A DNA stretch of 64,000 nt from Shewanella subflava (GCF_025971955.1 NZ_JAPDMX010000030.1:65752-129751); one strand, 5' to 3'; counted from the first letter of the stretch, positions 20,141 to 30,720 are shown. The notes: generated by a model from the letters alone, not told the origin. Made by a program: numbers and translations.

Positions 20141-21331
20141 TTACAATATCGATGCTATTGATTTTGCTAAATAGTCAACATTTGACTCACTGATCCCCGC
20201 TATACTGATCCGGCTTGAACCTACCATGTAAATACTGTGTTGTGATTTAAGTGCTTCAACTTGAGTTTGATCTACCCCCAAGAATGAAAACATTCCTTTT
20301 TGTTGAGCTATAAAACTAAAATCCTGCTTAACACCGTTTTCAAGTAACTTATTTACTAACATACTGCGATTACCATTAATACGGTTTCGCATTACCGCTA
20401 ATTCATCTAACCATTGCTGTTTTAAATCAGCATCCGCTAGGATGGTTTCAACAATTGCGGCACCATGGGCTGGCGGCATAGAGTAGATACAACGAACAAC
20501 ATATAATAATACTGAAAAAGCGACATCGGCTTGGGCCGCATCTTTACCTATAATTGAACAAGCACCAATACGTTCACGATATAAGCCAAAGTTTTTCGAA
20601 CATGAGCTACATAAAATCATGTTTTCTACGGCAGCTGCCATTTGACGCACACCATAAGCATCTTCATCAACGCCATCACCAAATCCTTGATATGCCATAT
20701 CAATCAGTGGGGTATACCCTTGTTTGGCAGTCACGCTAATGACTTCATCCCATTGTTCTTTGGTTAAATCCATTCCACTTGGATTATGGCAACAGGCATG
20801 TAAAAGCACGACATCATCTTTTGAAACTTGATTTAACGCTGCAATCATTTGCTCAAATTTTAATGATTTTGTGTCGTAATCATAATAAGGGTAGGTTTTA
20901 ACTGTTATGCCCGCGGCTTCAAATAACCCTGTATGGTTCGCCCATGTAGGATCGCTTACCCATAACACAGCATTTGGGCGACAACGTTTGATAAAATCAG
21001 CTGCCACACGCAGTGCACCAGTTCCGCCAGGTGTCGATACTGTTCTAATGCGATTTGCCAAAAGTGCGGGGTGGTGATTACCAAAAGCGAGTTCAGTCAT
21101 TAACTGATTGAATAAAGGTGAACCGGTAGGCCCGATATAAACCTTGGTGTCTTCTGAATCAGTACGGCGTTGTTCAGCTACCTTAACACAATCAAGAATC
21201 GGGGTGTGGCCTTGTGGATCTTTATAAACGCCAACACCTAGATCGACTTTATTCGGATGTGGATCGGCACGATATTGTGTCAACAAGCCTAAGATAGGAT
21301 CAGCGGGCATGGCTTTTAATCGTTCAAACAT
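20141..21331 (-). CDS. aspartate/aromatic amino acid aminotransferase
   Basis: A 396-aa class I (fold type I) PLP aminotransferase of the AspC/TyrB subgroup. The PLP lysine is in SCSKNFGLYRERIG, HNPSGMDLT carries the Asn that holds PLP, and the N-terminal VDLGVGVYKD is the subgroup signature. It interconverts aspartate or aromatic amino acids with their keto acids. The divergent neighbour is aroA, so a role in tyrosine/phenylalanine synthesis is plausible. AspC and TyrB cannot be told apart confidently from sequence alone. Confidence 0.92.
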   Translation of the reverse strand: MFERLKAMPADPILGLLTQYRADPHPNKVDLGVGVYKDPQGHTPILDCVKVAEQRRTDSEDTKVYIGPTGSPLFNQLMTELAFGNHHPALLANRIRTVSTPGGTGALRVAADFIKRCRPNAVLWVSDPTWANHTGLFEAAGITVKTYPYYDYDTKSLKFEQMIAALNQVSKDDVVLLHACCHNPSGMDLTKEQWDEVISVTAKQGYTPLIDMAYQGFGDGVDEDAYGVRQMAAAVENMILCSSCSKNFGLYRERIGACSIIGKDAAQADVAFSVLLYVVRCIYSMPPAHGAAIVETILADADLKQQWLDELAVMRNRINGNRSMLVNKLLENGVKQDFSFIAQQKGMFSFLGVDQTQVEALKSQHSIYMVGSSRISIAGISESNVDYLAKSIASIL

Positions 21332-21716
21332 GAGGGGACCTTATAATCAATGACATTTATTTTTATCTAGGATAACGCGCTTTAAACACAGAGTTAAAGT
21401 CCTTATTTGAGACAAATCAGTTTAATTACGAAGTTGAGAATTATTCAGTTGGAAACAATTAATGACATGCAAAAAACACTGTTATCTTTTAATACAATCT
21501 GCTGTAATGGCTGTCCATTACATTTGGTCATGTTATATTCCCTAAACTCATCATCTCACAACTAAGCGTGAAAATGACTTGAAACCTGTGGCGCATTCAT
21601 TAAGGTATGCCCATCATGGGAAATGTAATTAACTTATTCAAATTACTTTATGTGTTCCTTATAGGGTAATAACAATTTGAATCCTGAATTTAATTAATAG
21701 ATAGAAGAAGACATAC
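21332..21716. promoter_or_regulatory. divergent promoter region, aminotransferase/aroA
   Basis: 385 bp with no gene between two divergent genes of amino-acid metabolism. It contains a perfect interrupted palindrome at 21503-21522 (listed separately) and a second TGTAATTAAC element near 21625. Both promoters must lie here. Confidence 0.5.
21503..21522. promoter_or_regulatory. palindromic operator candidate
   Basis: TGTAATGGCTGTCCATTACA is two exact 8-bp half-sites around CTGT. It resembles a TyrR box (TGTAAA-N6-TTTACA) with two extra central bases. It is equidistant from the two divergent genes, about 170 bp from the aminotransferase start and 195 bp from aroA. The regulator is unknown. Confidence 0.5.
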
Positions 21717-23009
21717 ATGAAGCAACTGCGTTTAGAGCCTATCGCGAAGATGAATGGCGAAATTAATATTCCAGGTTCAAAAAGTATCTCCAACCGAGCA
21801 TTGTTGCTCGCGACTTTGGCAAGAGGCACAACTACGCTGACAAACTTGCTCGATTCTGACGATATTCGATATATGTTGGCCTCGCTTAAACAGCTAGGTG
21901 TCAAATTTGAACTCAGCGAAAATAATACCGTTTGCCAAGTACAAGGTCTTGCTGGTGTATTGAACTCAGTCACGCCGCAAACGCTTTTTCTAGGTAATGC
22001 GGGTACCGCAATGCGCCCATTGTGTGCGGCGTTAACCCTAGGCCAAGGCCAGTTTACTTTAACCGGTGAACCTCGAATGGAAGAGCGACCAATTGGCGAT
22101 TTGGTTGATGCACTGCAACAACTAGGTGCGGCCATCACTTATCTTAAAAATCCAGGTTTTCCACCATTAACCATTAATGCTACCGGTTTAAATGGAGGGG
22201 ATGTTGAAATTGCCGGTGATTTATCAAGCCAATTTTTAACCGCGTTATTGATGGTGGCACCTTTAGCAAAAGACACCGTTAATATTGTTATCAAAGGTGA
22301 ACTTGTTTCTAAACCTTATATTGATATTACAATTGCATTAATGAAGCAGTTTGGTGTTGAAGTGATTAACCATAACTATGCTCGCTTTGAAATTGTATCC
22401 GGTCAGGAATATGTTTCCCCTGGCAAAGTGTTGGTTGAAGGCGATGCCTCTTCTGCGTCTTACTTTCTTGCTGCTGGTGCCATTTGTGGCGGAGAAGTGA
22501 AAGTGACAGGCGTGGGTAAACTCAGTATTCAAGGTGATGTAAAGTTTGCTGATGCACTTGCGGCGATGGGGGCAGAAATAGAATGGGGAGATGATTTTAT
22601 TATCGCAAGACAGTCGTCGTTAACAGCCATTGATATGGATATGAATCACATTCCTGACGCCGCAATGACCATCGCAACAGCAGCATTGTTTGCCAAAGGC
22701 ACTACATCTTTACGTAATATTTATAACTGGCGAATTAAAGAAACCGATCGATTAGCCGCCATGGCGACTGAATTGCGCAAGGTCGGTGCTACTGTAGAAG
22801 AAGGCCGCGATTACATCACTATCACGCCGCCTGAAACAATCAATACCGCTGCGATTGATACTTATAATGATCACAGAATGGCAATGTGTTTTTCATTAGT
22901 TGCATTTGCAGATTGCGGTATAACCATTAACGATCCAGATTGTACTTCAAAAACATTCCCAACGTATTTTGATGAGTTTCAACGTTTATCAACTCATTCT
23001 ATTAATTAA
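21717..23009 (+). CDS. aroA: EPSP synthase (3-phosphoshikimate 1-carboxyvinyltransferase)
   Basis: A 430-aa shikimate-pathway enzyme joining shikimate-3-phosphate and PEP. The N-terminal [14 protein letters not shown] holds the conserved Lys and Ser-Arg. [11 protein letters not shown] is the PEP-binding loop, [16 protein letters not shown] follows, and the catalytic YNDHRMAM is near the C terminus. The glycine of the LGNAGTA loop is present, as in glyphosate-sensitive class I enzymes. A weak AGAAGA precedes the ATG. cmk follows 183 bp downstream, as in many proteobacteria. Confidence 0.97.
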   Translation: MKQLRLEPIAKMNGEINIPGSKSISNRALLLATLARGTTTLTNLLDSDDIRYMLASLKQLGVKFELSENNTVCQVQGLAGVLNSVTPQTLFLGNAGTAMRPLCAALTLGQGQFTLTGEPRMEERPIGDLVDALQQLGAAITYLKNPGFPPLTINATGLNGGDVEIAGDLSSQFLTALLMVAPLAKDTVNIVIKGELVSKPYIDITIALMKQFGVEVINHNYARFEIVSGQEYVSPGKVLVEGDASSASYFLAAGAICGGEVKVTGVGKLSIQGDVKFADALAAMGAEIEWGDDFIIARQSSLTAIDMDMNHIPDAAMTIATAALFAKGTTSLRNIYNWRIKETDRLAAMATELRKVGATVEEGRDYITITPPETINTAAIDTYNDHRMAMCFSLVAFADCGITINDPDCTSKTFPTYFDEFQRLSTHSIN

Positions 23010-23192
23010 GTAAACTCAGCTATAAACCTATTTAAGCAAACGAGATTGTCATTTAATTTTGCCAGTCTCGTCTGCTTTTCAGTAAATTTTTAGCTTAGCA
23101 AAGGCTTTTTACTAAGAATTAGGATACAATACCGCCGCTTAATTTTGGGTAAAACTTTTTATAATCATGGATGATGTTTTTCGGAGGAATTT

Positions 23193-23879
23193 ATGACTGA
23201 ACGGGCTCCAATCGTAACTGTGGATGGACCTAGCGGTGCAGGGAAAGGGACGATATGTCAGTTATTATCCAAACATTTAGGATGGCATCTATTAGATAGC
23301 GGGGCGATTTATCGTGTGCTTGCCCTTGCGGCGATTCATCATCATATAGAATTGAGTAATGAAGAAGCATTGACTTTGATGGCCGCTCATTTAGATGTAC
23401 AGTTTTTAACTAATACTGATAGTAATGCCATTAAAGTGGTACTTGAAGGCGAAGATGTCACCACGACAATTCGCAGTCAAGAGTGCTCAGATGCGGCATC
23501 TAAAGTGGCCGCATTACCACGGGTACGTGAAGCATTATTACGCCGTCAACGTGCATTCTCGGCAATGCCTGGATTAGTGGCTGATGGCCGTGACATGGGA
23601 ACTGTCGTGTTTCCTCAAGCACCGGCAAAAATTTTCTTAACTGCTTCAGCTCAAGAGCGAGCACAAAGACGCTTTAATCAGTTGCAGGACAAGGGCTTCG
23701 ATGTTAAAATCGACCGCCTTTTAGCTGAAATTATTGAGCGGGATGAACGTGATATCAATCGTTCAGCCTCACCTTTAGTGCCAGCAGAAGATGCATTAGT
23801 TATCGATACGAGTGGCATCTCAATTGAAGGCGTACTGGCTCTTGTATTAGAGCATGTAAACAAAAAAATTACAGGCTAG
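23193..23879 (+). CDS. cmk: cytidylate kinase
   Basis: A 228-aa kinase phosphorylating CMP and dCMP. The P-loop is [11 protein letters not shown] at residues 10-20. [12 protein letters not shown] is the substrate site, [12 protein letters not shown] carries the conserved Arg-Asp, and [14 protein letters not shown] is the LID-region signature. GGAGGA lies before the ATG. It belongs to the common cmk-rpsA-ihfB gene group. Confidence 0.97.
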   Translation: MTERAPIVTVDGPSGAGKGTICQLLSKHLGWHLLDSGAIYRVLALAAIHHHIELSNEEALTLMAAHLDVQFLTNTDSNAIKVVLEGEDVTTTIRSQECSDAASKVAALPRVREALLRRQRAFSAMPGLVADGRDMGTVVFPQAPAKIFLTASAQERAQRRFNQLQDKGFDVKIDRLLAEIIERDERDINRSASPLVPAEDALVIDTSGISIEGVLALVLEHVNKKITG

Positions 23880-24015
23880 TTAAGATTTATAGTAACTTTA
23901 TTAGTTATTTAAGCTAAACTAACTGTAGGTATTCACGTTATGGATGACGTGGATAATATTACTAGACTCCACATCTAGGATGGATGGTGGTTTATTACAT
24001 AAAGTAACTTAAAAC

Positions 24016-25683
24016 ATGACTGAATCTTTTGCTGATCTATTTGAACAATCCCTTCAAACTCTTGAGTTCCGTCCAGGTTCTATCGTTCGTGGTACTGTTG
24101 TTGCCATCGAAAACGGTATGGTACTTGTTGACGCAGGCCTTAAGTCTGAAAGCCCAATTTCTGCTGACGAATTCAAAAACGCACAAGGCGTTTTAGAAAT
24201 TCAAGTTGGTGATGAAGTTGATGTAGCGCTTGACTCTGTTGAAGATGGCTTTGGTGAGACTCAATTATCTCGCGAAAAAGCTAAGCGTCATGAAGCTTGG
24301 ATCGTTCTAGAAAAAGCGTACGAAGATGCTGAAACTGTAATCGGTATCATCAATGGTAAAGTTAAAGGTGGTTTCACTGTTGAATTAAACGGTATCCGTG
24401 CCTTCTTACCAGGTTCTCTAGTTGACGTGCGCCCAGTTCGCGACACCGCTCACTTAGAGTACAAAGAATTAGAATTCAAAGTTATCAAGCTAGACCAGAA
24501 GCGCAACAACGTTGTTGTTTCTCGTCGTGCTGTTATCGAATCAGAAAGCAGTGCTGAGCGTGATGCACTTCTTGAAAATCTACAAGAAGGCCAAGCAGTT
24601 AAAGGTATCGTTAAGAACCTTACTGACTACGGTGCATTCGTAGATTTAGGTGGTGTTGACGGTCTATTACATATCACTGATATGGCATGGAAACGTGTTA
24701 AGCACCCATCTGAAATCGTTAATGTTGGTGACGAAATTAACGTTAAAGTACTTAAGTATGACCGTGAACGTACTCGCGTATCACTAGGTCTTAAGCAACT
24801 TGGCGAAGATCCATGGTTAGAAATCAGCAAGCGCTACCCAGAAAACACACGTTTAACTGGTCGCGTAACTAACTTAACTGACTACGGCTGTTTCGTGGAA
24901 ATCGAAGAAGGCGTTGAAGGTTTAGTACACGTTTCTGAAATGGATTGGACTAACAAGAACATTCACCCATCTAAAGTTGTTAACTTAGGTGATGAAGTTG
25001 AAGTGTTAGTTCTAGACATCGACGAAGAGCGTCGTCGTATTTCTTTAGGCTTAAAACAGTGTAAAGTTAACCCATGGGATGACTTCGCTACTAAGTTTAA
25101 CAAAGGCGACAAAGTATCAGGTAAGATCAAGTCAATTACTGACTTCGGTATCTTCATTGGTCTTGACGGCGGAATCGATGGTCTTGTTCACTTATCTGAC
25201 ATTTCTTGGAACGGTACTGGCGAAGACGCAGTTTCTGAATACAAGAAAGGCGATGAAATCCACGCTGTAGTTCTTTCAGTAGACCCAGAGCGTGAACGTA
25301 TCAGCCTAGGTGTTAAGCAAACTGAAGATGATCCATTCAACGCATATTTAGCTGACAAGAAGAAAGGCACCGTAGTACACGGTACCGTTGCTGCTGTTGA
25401 CGCTAAAGGTGTTACAGTTGAACTAGCTGAAACTGTTGAAGGTTATATCCGTGTTGCTGACATTTCTGCAGAGCGCATCGAAGATGCATCTACAGTATAC
25501 TCAGTAGGTGATGCAATCGAAGCTAAGTTCATGGGTGTAGATCGTAAGAACCGTTCTATCAGCTTATCTATCAAAGCGAAAGATGAAGCTGAACAGAAAG
25601 AAGCGATCGCAACATTGAACAAGCAAGACGATGCTGTAATCAGCAACGCAATGGCTGAAGCTTTCAAAGCAGCTCGTAAGTAA
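24016..25683 (+). CDS. rpsA: 30S ribosomal protein S1
   Basis: A 555-aa protein of six S1/OB RNA-binding repeats. The repeats are recognisable from recurring segments such as [20 protein letters not shown] and the later [21 protein letters not shown]1 brings mRNA to the 30S subunit. The codon choice is strongly biased (GTT, GGT, GAA), as expected for a highly expressed gene. The 136-bp gap upstream probably holds the autoregulated leader known in other gammaproteobacteria. Confidence 0.98.
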   Translation: MTESFADLFEQSLQTLEFRPGSIVRGTVVAIENGMVLVDAGLKSESPISADEFKNAQGVLEIQVGDEVDVALDSVEDGFGETQLSREKAKRHEAWIVLEKAYEDAETVIGIINGKVKGGFTVELNGIRAFLPGSLVDVRPVRDTAHLEYKELEFKVIKLDQKRNNVVVSRRAVIESESSAERDALLENLQEGQAVKGIVKNLTDYGAFVDLGGVDGLLHITDMAWKRVKHPSEIVNVGDEINVKVLKYDRERTRVSLGLKQLGEDPWLEISKRYPENTRLTGRVTNLTDYGCFVEIEEGVEGLVHVSEMDWTNKNIHPSKVVNLGDEVEVLVLDIDEERRRISLGLKQCKVNPWDDFATKFNKGDKVSGKIKSITDFGIFIGLDGGIDGLVHLSDISWNGTGEDAVSEYKKGDEIHAVVLSVDPERERISLGVKQTEDDPFNAYLADKKKGTVVHGTVAAVDAKGVTVELAETVEGYIRVADISAERIEDASTVYSVGDAIEAKFMGVDRKNRSISLSIKAKDEAEQKEAIATLNKQDDAVISNAMAEAFKAARK

Positions 25684-25690
25684 TCGAAAT

Positions 25691-25727
25691 CGCCTGTTGT
25701 ATGGGGAGTATCCCTCCCCATTAGGCG
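25691..25727 (+). terminator. hairpin between rpsA and ihfB
   Basis: Nested stems: outer CGCC/GGCG, inner TGGGGAG-TATCC-CTCCCCA. The following stretch is only weakly T-rich. It may act as a partial terminator or processing site that lowers ihfB expression relative to rpsA. Confidence 0.55.
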
Positions 25728-25761
25728 ACTGTGTTTGGCTTGTAAATAGGGGATAGCTAGG

Positions 25762-26049
25762 ATGACAAAATCTGAACTTATCGAAAAACTCGCCACCAGG
25801 CAGTCGCAACTGTCGGCGAAAGAAGTTGAAAGCGTTATCAAAGAAATGTTGGAGCAAATGGCAACAACATTAGAAGGCGGTGATCGCATTGAGATCCGTG
25901 GATTTGGTAGCTTTTCACTTCACTATCGTGCACCACGTGTTGGCCGTAATCCTAAAACTGGAACCTCAGTTGAATTGGATGGTAAATATGTACCGCACTT
26001 TAAGCCGGGTAAAGAACTGCGCGAACGTGTCGATGCTGTTAATCAATGA
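25762..26049 (+). CDS. ihfB: integration host factor beta subunit
   Basis: A 95-aa HU-family DNA-bending protein that pairs with Ihf[12 protein letters not shown] and the arm signature [20 protein letters not shown] are diagnostic, followed by RNPKTG with the proline that intercalates into DNA. It lies directly after rpsA, as in E. coli, and ends before a strong terminator. Confidence 0.97.
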   Translation: MTKSELIEKLATRQSQLSAKEVESVIKEMLEQMATTLEGGDRIEIRGFGSFSLHYRAPRVGRNPKTGTSVELDGKYVPHFKPGKELRERVDAVNQ

Positions 26050-26063
26050 TTAACGCTTGAGTA

Positions 26064-26089
26064 AAAAGCCTCCATTTGGAGGCTTTTTT
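26064..26089 (+). terminator. ihfB terminator
   Basis: AAAAGCCTCC-ATTT-GGAGGCTTTTTT, a classic intrinsic terminator 15 bp after the stop. Confidence 0.9.
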
Positions 26090-26171
26090 GTATCTATTCA
26101 AAGTCAAAGCTGGTCAGCGCAGTAAATATCTTAGATAATCATTTTATTGCTTTGTTCAAATGGAGAATCGC

Positions 26172-26480
26172 GTGAAGTCTTTTTTCGCAATTATTATTGT
26201 AGGGCTTTTGTTTATCTTAGCGTTGTTGTTCGGTGCTAAAAATGAACAGGTAGTGACATTAAGCTACTTTATTGCCGAAGGTCAGTATCGTTTACCCGTG
26301 GTGTTAGCCGTGGTGTTTTTAACCGGTTTTGTGTTGAGTTGGTTACTTGCCAGTTTTTATATTATGCGAATGAAACTTGCTTTGCGTAAGGCCAATAAAA
26401 ATCTTGCGAAATTAACGCAAAATGCCGCTGAAAATAACAAAACAGTAGCAGTACAACCCCATGTGGAAATCGTACCTTAA
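26172..26480 (+). CDS. lapA: lipopolysaccharide assembly protein A (LapA/YciS)
   Basis: A small inner-membrane protein with two hydrophobic helices (about residues 4-22 and 40-62) separated by the conserved FGAKNEQVVTLSYFIAEGQY. A basic coiled tail follows. LapA works with LapB in controlling LpxC turnover and LPS synthesis. I take GTG 26172, five bases after TGGAGAA, giving 102 aa. The alternative ATG at 26160 would put the ribosome site inside the gene. lapB starts two bases after its stop. Confidence 0.9.
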   Translation: MKSFFAIIIVGLLFILALLFGAKNEQVVTLSYFIAEGQYRLPVVLAVVFLTGFVLSWLLASFYIMRMKLALRKANKNLAKLTQNAAENNKTVAVQPHVEIVP

Positions 26481-26482
26481 AT

Positions 26483-27643
26483 ATGCTTGAAATTCTGTTC
26501 TTATTATTGCCTATCGCAGCTGGCTACGGCTGGTATATGGGGCGCAGAAGTATTCTGCAGCGCGATAGTCAAAAAAGTAAAAAATTAAGCCGTGATTATT
26601 TTACGGGTTTAAATTTTTTGCTTTCTAATGAATCAGATAAAGCAGTCGATCTTTTTATCAGTATGTTAGATGTTGATGATGACACCATAGATACGCATCT
26701 GTCATTAGGCTCACTATTTCGTAAACGTGGTGAAGTTGACCGCTCGATACGTATCCATCAAAATTTGATAGCAAGGCCACACTTGACCACTGAACAGCGC
26801 GATATTGCGATGATGGAGTTAGGTAAAGATTATATGGCAGCCGGTTTTTACGATCGTGCTGAAGAAATATTTCTCAACCTAGTTAATCAAGAAGAACACA
26901 GTGAAGAAGCTGAGTCACAACTGATTTCAATTTATCAAGTCACTAAAGAATGGCAAAACGCCATAAATGTCACCAAAAAACTGCCAAAGAAACGTCAACA
27001 AGTATTTAAATGCACCATAGCGCACTTCTATTGTCAGCTAGCAGATGAAGCATCTGACACTCAGGTTAAAATTCAAAAATTACAATCTGCCATAAAACAA
27101 GATGAAAAATGTGGGCGTGCTTGGTTAGCCTTGGCTAAAATTTATCTCGATAGCCTTTTATTTAAAGAATGCAAACTGGCACTGGGACAATTATTAGACG
27201 CTGATCTTGCGCTTTTCCCCGACAGCATCAATATCGCTAAACAGGTTTACCGTCAAACATCAGATTGTGATGGGTATGAGCAACTGCTTAGCGAAGCATT
27301 AACAAAAGGTGCTGGCGCTACTGTTGCTATTGCATTAGCGGAGCATCAAATCAGCAAAGATAACAGTGAAAAAGCTGAAGCTATGATGCTGGATAATTTA
27401 TATCGCCACCCAACAATGAAAGGGTTTCAGCATTTAATGAAACTCCATATACAACAAGCTGAAAATGGTAAAGCTAAGCAAAGTTTAGCTATGCTTGAAA
27501 AGCTTGTAGAACAACAAATTAAATTTCGCCCTAGTTATCGTTGCCACGAATGTGGCTTTCCTGCCCATGCTTTATATTGGCATTGTCCGTCATGTAAACA
27601 GTGGGGCAGTATAAAACGTATAAAAGGGTTAGACGGGGAGTGA
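26483..27643 (+). CDS. lapB: lipopolysaccharide assembly protein B (LapB/YciM)
   Basis: A 386-aa protein with one N-terminal membrane helix (LEILFLLLPIAAGYGWYMG) and about nine TPR repeats. A C-terminal rubredoxin-like metal site is formed by CHEC and CPSC (YRCHECGFPAHALYWHCPSC). LapB regulates FtsH-dependent degradation of LpxC and so balances LPS with phospholipid. The order lapA-lapB-pyrF matches E. coli. Confidence 0.96.
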   Translation: MLEILFLLLPIAAGYGWYMGRRSILQRDSQKSKKLSRDYFTGLNFLLSNESDKAVDLFISMLDVDDDTIDTHLSLGSLFRKRGEVDRSIRIHQNLIARPHLTTEQRDIAMMELGKDYMAAGFYDRAEEIFLNLVNQEEHSEEAESQLISIYQVTKEWQNAINVTKKLPKKRQQVFKCTIAHFYCQLADEASDTQVKIQKLQSAIKQDEKCGRAWLALAKIYLDSLLFKECKLALGQLLDADLALFPDSINIAKQVYRQTSDCDGYEQLLSEALTKGAGATVAIALAEHQISKDNSEKAEAMMLDNLYRHPTMKGFQHLMKLHIQQAENGKAKQSLAMLEKLVEQQIKFRPSYRCHECGFPAHALYWHCPSCKQWGSIKRIKGLDGE

Positions 27644-27714
27644 TTTACTTCTCGTGCAGAAAGAACATTAATCAATATTATTTCAAAGCACTAAATGTTT
27701 AAGTTGGAGACAGT

Positions 27715-28419
27715 ATGACTGACAAACCGATTGTTGTGGCATTAGATTACGACAACAAAGCTGATGCCTTAACGCTTATAGATAAACTCGATCCTGCCAT
27801 GTGTCGTTTAAAGATTGGCAAAGAGATGTTTACTCTGTTCGGACCAACATTAGTTAAGGATATTCATAATCGTCATTTTGATTTGTTTTTAGATTTAAAA
27901 TTTCATGATATCCCTAACACGGTAGCCAAAGCAGTGAGTGCGGCAGCAGATTTAGGTGTGTGGATGACGAACGTTCATGCTAGTGGCGGTTTGGCTATGA
28001 TGCAAGCTGCTAAAAATGCGCTATTGCCATATGGTAAAGAGGCGCCGTTACTCATCGCCGTAACCGTGTTAACGTCAATGTCAGATGAAGACTTAGCATT
28101 ACTTGGTATTAATGTACCCGCATTTGAACATGTACTTCGCTTAGCTAAACTGACACATCAAGCAGAGTTAGATGGGGTGGTGTGTTCCGCTCAAGAAGCC
28201 AAATTGTTGAAATCTACTTTTGGAGAGCACTTTAAATTAGTGACGCCAGGTATACGACCTGCGGGGAGTGACGCGGGCGATCAGCATCGCATTATGACGC
28301 CGCCACAAGCGATAGCGGTAGGTTCAGATTATTTAGTCATTGGCAGACCTATTACCAAAGCTGTTGATCCACTCGCAGCTTTAACTGCAATTCACCAATC
28401 GTTGCAAACACAAATTTAG
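27715..28419 (+). CDS. pyrF: orotidine 5'-phosphate decarboxylase
   Basis: A 234-aa TIM-barrel enzyme giving UMP. The catalytic Lys-Asp array [11 protein letters not shown] is intact, the N terminus [13 protein letters not shown] supplies the first Asp, and VTPGIRP and IGRPITKA bind phosphate. GTTGGAGA precedes the ATG. Confidence 0.97.
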   Translation: MTDKPIVVALDYDNKADALTLIDKLDPAMCRLKIGKEMFTLFGPTLVKDIHNRHFDLFLDLKFHDIPNTVAKAVSAAADLGVWMTNVHASGGLAMMQAAKNALLPYGKEAPLLIAVTVLTSMSDEDLALLGINVPAFEHVLRLAKLTHQAELDGVVCSAQEAKLLKSTFGEHFKLVTPGIRPAGSDAGDQHRIMTPPQAIAVGSDYLVIGRPITKAVDPLAALTAIHQSLQTQI

Positions 28420-28457
28420 CTGTATTCAACCTCACTGCACTTTTATAAGGAATAAAT

Positions 28458-29270
28458 ATGTTTGATTATACTAACCAAAACGTTGTCGTTGTCGGTGGTA
28501 CCTCAGGTATTAATTTACAAATTGCAGTGAGTTTTGCGAGCGCGGGCGCTAATGTGGCCGTAGCAAGTCGAAATATCGACAAAGTGAATGCTGCGGTTGC
28601 ATTATTAAATAAAACGAATCCAAACGGCAATCACCTTGGTGTGAGTTTTGATGTACGTGATCAGGATGCTCTAACACAGGGTTTTGACGTTATTGCAAAA
28701 TCATTTGGCCATATAAATGTCCTTGTTAGTGGTGCAGCAGGTAATTTTCCTGCCAGTGCGGCCAAACTTTCAAATAATGGCTTTAAATCTGTTATAGACA
28801 TCGATTTACTTGGTAGTTTTCAAGTGTTGAAGCAAGCATATCCTTTATTACAGCGCCCCAATGCTTCTATTATTCAAATTTCTGCCCCGCAAGCCTATAT
28901 TGCAATGCCACTTCAAGCGCATGTTTGTGCCGCTAAAGCAGGGGTTGATATGTTAACCAGAACATTGGCAATTGAATGGGGATTAGAAGGCGTTAGAATT
29001 AACTCTATTGTGCCGGGCCCTATCGCTGACACTGAAGGTTTTAATCGTTTAGCTCCCAGTGAAGCTTTGCAGCAAAAAGTGGCTTCTAGCGTGCCTTTAC
29101 AACGAAATGGACAGAAACAAGATATCGCAAATGCGGCATTGTTTTTAGCTTCGGATATGGCAGCTTATATCACAGGTGTGATTTTACCCGTCGATGGCGG
29201 ATGGTCTTTGGGTGGCGCCAGCATCGCGATGACAGAATTAGGCAGTATGGCTGTAAAACAAGGTTTATAA
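28458..29270 (+). CDS. SDR oxidoreductase, 2,4-dienoyl-CoA reductase (DECR2-like)
   Basis: A 270-aa short-chain dehydrogenase. The nucleotide loop reads GGTSGIN rather than the usual GxxxGIG. The usual catalytic Tyr of YxxxK is replaced by His in HVCAAKAGVD, a known feature of the dienoyl-CoA reductase branch. RINSIVPGPIADTEGFNRL is strongly like DECR2, which reduces 2,4-dienoyl-CoA during breakdown of unsaturated fatty acids. AAGGAA precedes the ATG. A fatty-acid role fits the acyl-CoA dehydrogenase 1.8 kb downstream. Confidence 0.8.
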   Translation: MFDYTNQNVVVVGGTSGINLQIAVSFASAGANVAVASRNIDKVNAAVALLNKTNPNGNHLGVSFDVRDQDALTQGFDVIAKSFGHINVLVSGAAGNFPASAAKLSNNGFKSVIDIDLLGSFQVLKQAYPLLQRPNASIIQISAPQAYIAMPLQAHVCAAKAGVDMLTRTLAIEWGLEGVRINSIVPGPIADTEGFNRLAPSEALQQKVASSVPLQRNGQKQDIANAALFLASDMAAYITGVILPVDGGWSLGGASIAMTELGSMAVKQGL

Positions 29271-29283
29271 TTAAGGATTTACC

Positions 29284-29835
29284 ATGGCAAATGCATTACA
29301 AGAACAGTTACTTAAAGCCGGTTTAGCCAGCAAACAAAAAGTTAAAAATGCGAGAACACAACAACGTAGAGACAAAAAAGCGAACGTTGATGATGGCAGT
29401 GCTGCATTAAAGCAACAAATTGCTGAGCAAAAATTACAGCAAGCCATTAAAGACAAGCAGTTAAATGAACAGCGTTTTAAAGAGGCCAGCGAAAAAGGCC
29501 AAGTAAAGGGGTTAATTACCGAATTTACCCGTTTTGCAATTACGCTACCTAAAGATGCAGAAACGAAGTTTAACTATACGTTAGACAACAAAATTTATTC
29601 TGTTTATGTAAACGATAAAATTCAAGCACAACTGCTGAATGGATCTTTAGGGATCATACGTTACGAAGACAAAAGCTATTTAGTACCACATAAACTTGCT
29701 GTTAGAGTTAAGCTTTTAGTGCCTCAATGGTGTGGCTACCTTTGGGATGAAACGGCTAAAAATGCACTAGAGCAGGTTAGCGATGCAGATGACCCTTATG
29801 CTGATTATGCAATTCCAGATGATTTAATGTGGTAA
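29284..29835 (+). CDS. DUF2058 (YaiL-like) protein
   Basis: A 183-aa soluble protein matching the YaiL/DUF2058 family. The N-terminal ANALQEQLLKAGLASKQKVK and a Lys/Gln-rich coiled stretch precede a compact C-terminal domain ending in CGYLWDE. Its function is not established. It lies 13 bp after the SDR gene with its own AAGGATTTACC site, so the two are probably cotranscribed. Confidence 0.8.
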   Translation: MANALQEQLLKAGLASKQKVKNARTQQRRDKKANVDDGSAALKQQIAEQKLQQAIKDKQLNEQRFKEASEKGQVKGLITEFTRFAITLPKDAETKFNYTLDNKIYSVYVNDKIQAQLLNGSLGIIRYEDKSYLVPHKLAVRVKLLVPQWCGYLWDETAKNALEQVSDADDPYADYAIPDDLMW

Positions 29836-29846
29836 TCAATTTATTT

Positions 29847-29870
29847 AACCTCACATAGTGAGGTTTTTTT
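29847..29870. terminator. bidirectional terminator
   Basis: AACCTCA-CATAG-TGAGGTT followed by a T-run. The stop codon of the convergent minus-strand gene falls at the edge of the T-run. Confidence 0.85.
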
Positions 29871-30720
29871 ATGCTTTGATGTGTTGTAGTGCTAAAACTT
29901 GCTGACAATAGGCAAGCTGATGTCGAATGGGATCGAGATATTGCGAAGCATTCAAATCGAGCAAAAACCAGTTTGATTGTTGAACCTCCGGTTTTTGGTT
30001 ATAAAACAAACTTTCACACTTTAGTAATTTTTCTTGGGTTGCAAATGCCAACCAAAATTGAATATCAAGCGACGCCAATACATTTAAGATGTTTAACTGA
30101 TCTTCATAGTCATTTGGTCGCTGAGTTTGAATTTTCAAGCTTGAAAATCCTGTTCCGTCGATTGTTTCATGTGGTAAACCCAATAGGATGCTAAAAGGAT
30201 CGTCAATGAATGGTTCAGAACGCTCTTGTGACACCCTTGGTGCTATATATAACTCTGGCCAATATAAATGCGGGTGACTAAGAGCAATACCCATAGCGAC
30301 TCTTCGCTCGCCAAGCCAATTATGTACCATACAGGGTAATGTATCAGCAGCGCTCATTTGCTCGGTACGTTGCAATGAGGGCAGCAATGACATCCGCATT
30401 AAGGAAACTTGTTTCGAAATCATTGCCAACGTCACCGCAGTGGTGAGTCCTGATGATGGCCAGCAATCAATTCGATTGACTAAGCTTTGCGCCACAGTGG
30501 TGAGTATCTCGACAAAGGCTTTATCATTCGTACTTCTTTCAACTTTAAAGGCTTCGCTCACACCAGCATATGGGCCATTACAAATATTAATTGTGTCAGT
30601 ATGTACCGTGGCGTTAAATGTAATGGTCGCACCTTCGCTAGAGGGCAGCCATTCACCATCAGCATTACCAATAATGGTGGCTTGTTCAAGAGAATGGTAT
30701 AGCGCTGCTAAAGACATCAT
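29869..30720 (-). CDS. hypothetical protein, 283 aa
   Basis: A soluble-looking protein without a signal peptide, membrane helix or motif I recognise. It has a cysteine-poor, mixed composition; the N-terminal 130 residues and the C-terminal 130 look like two domains joined near a Pro-rich segment (WPELYIAPRVSQERSEP). It is convergent with the DUF2058 gene and transcribed away from the acyl-CoA dehydrogenase. Coding is supported by length and by plausible codon use. Confidence 0.7.
   Translation of the reverse strand: MMSLAALYHSLEQATIIGNADGEWLPSSEGATITFNATVHTDTINICNGPYAGVSEAFKVERSTNDKAFVEILTTVAQSLVNRIDCWPSSGLTTAVTLAMISKQVSLMRMSLLPSLQRTEQMSAADTLPCMVHNWLGERRVAMGIALSHPHLYWPELYIAPRVSQERSEPFIDDPFSILLGLPHETIDGTGFSSLKIQTQRPNDYEDQLNILNVLASLDIQFWLAFATQEKLLKCESLFYNQKPEVQQSNWFLLDLNASQYLDPIRHQLAYCQQVLALQHIKA

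Noticed and set aside
21659..22138. 159-aa minus-strand frame over the aroA start
   Set aside because: Antisense to conserved aroA coding sequence with Ser/Ala-rich composition and no ribosome site.
25443..25889. 148-aa minus-strand frame across rpsA-ihfB
   Set aside because: Antisense to two conserved genes.
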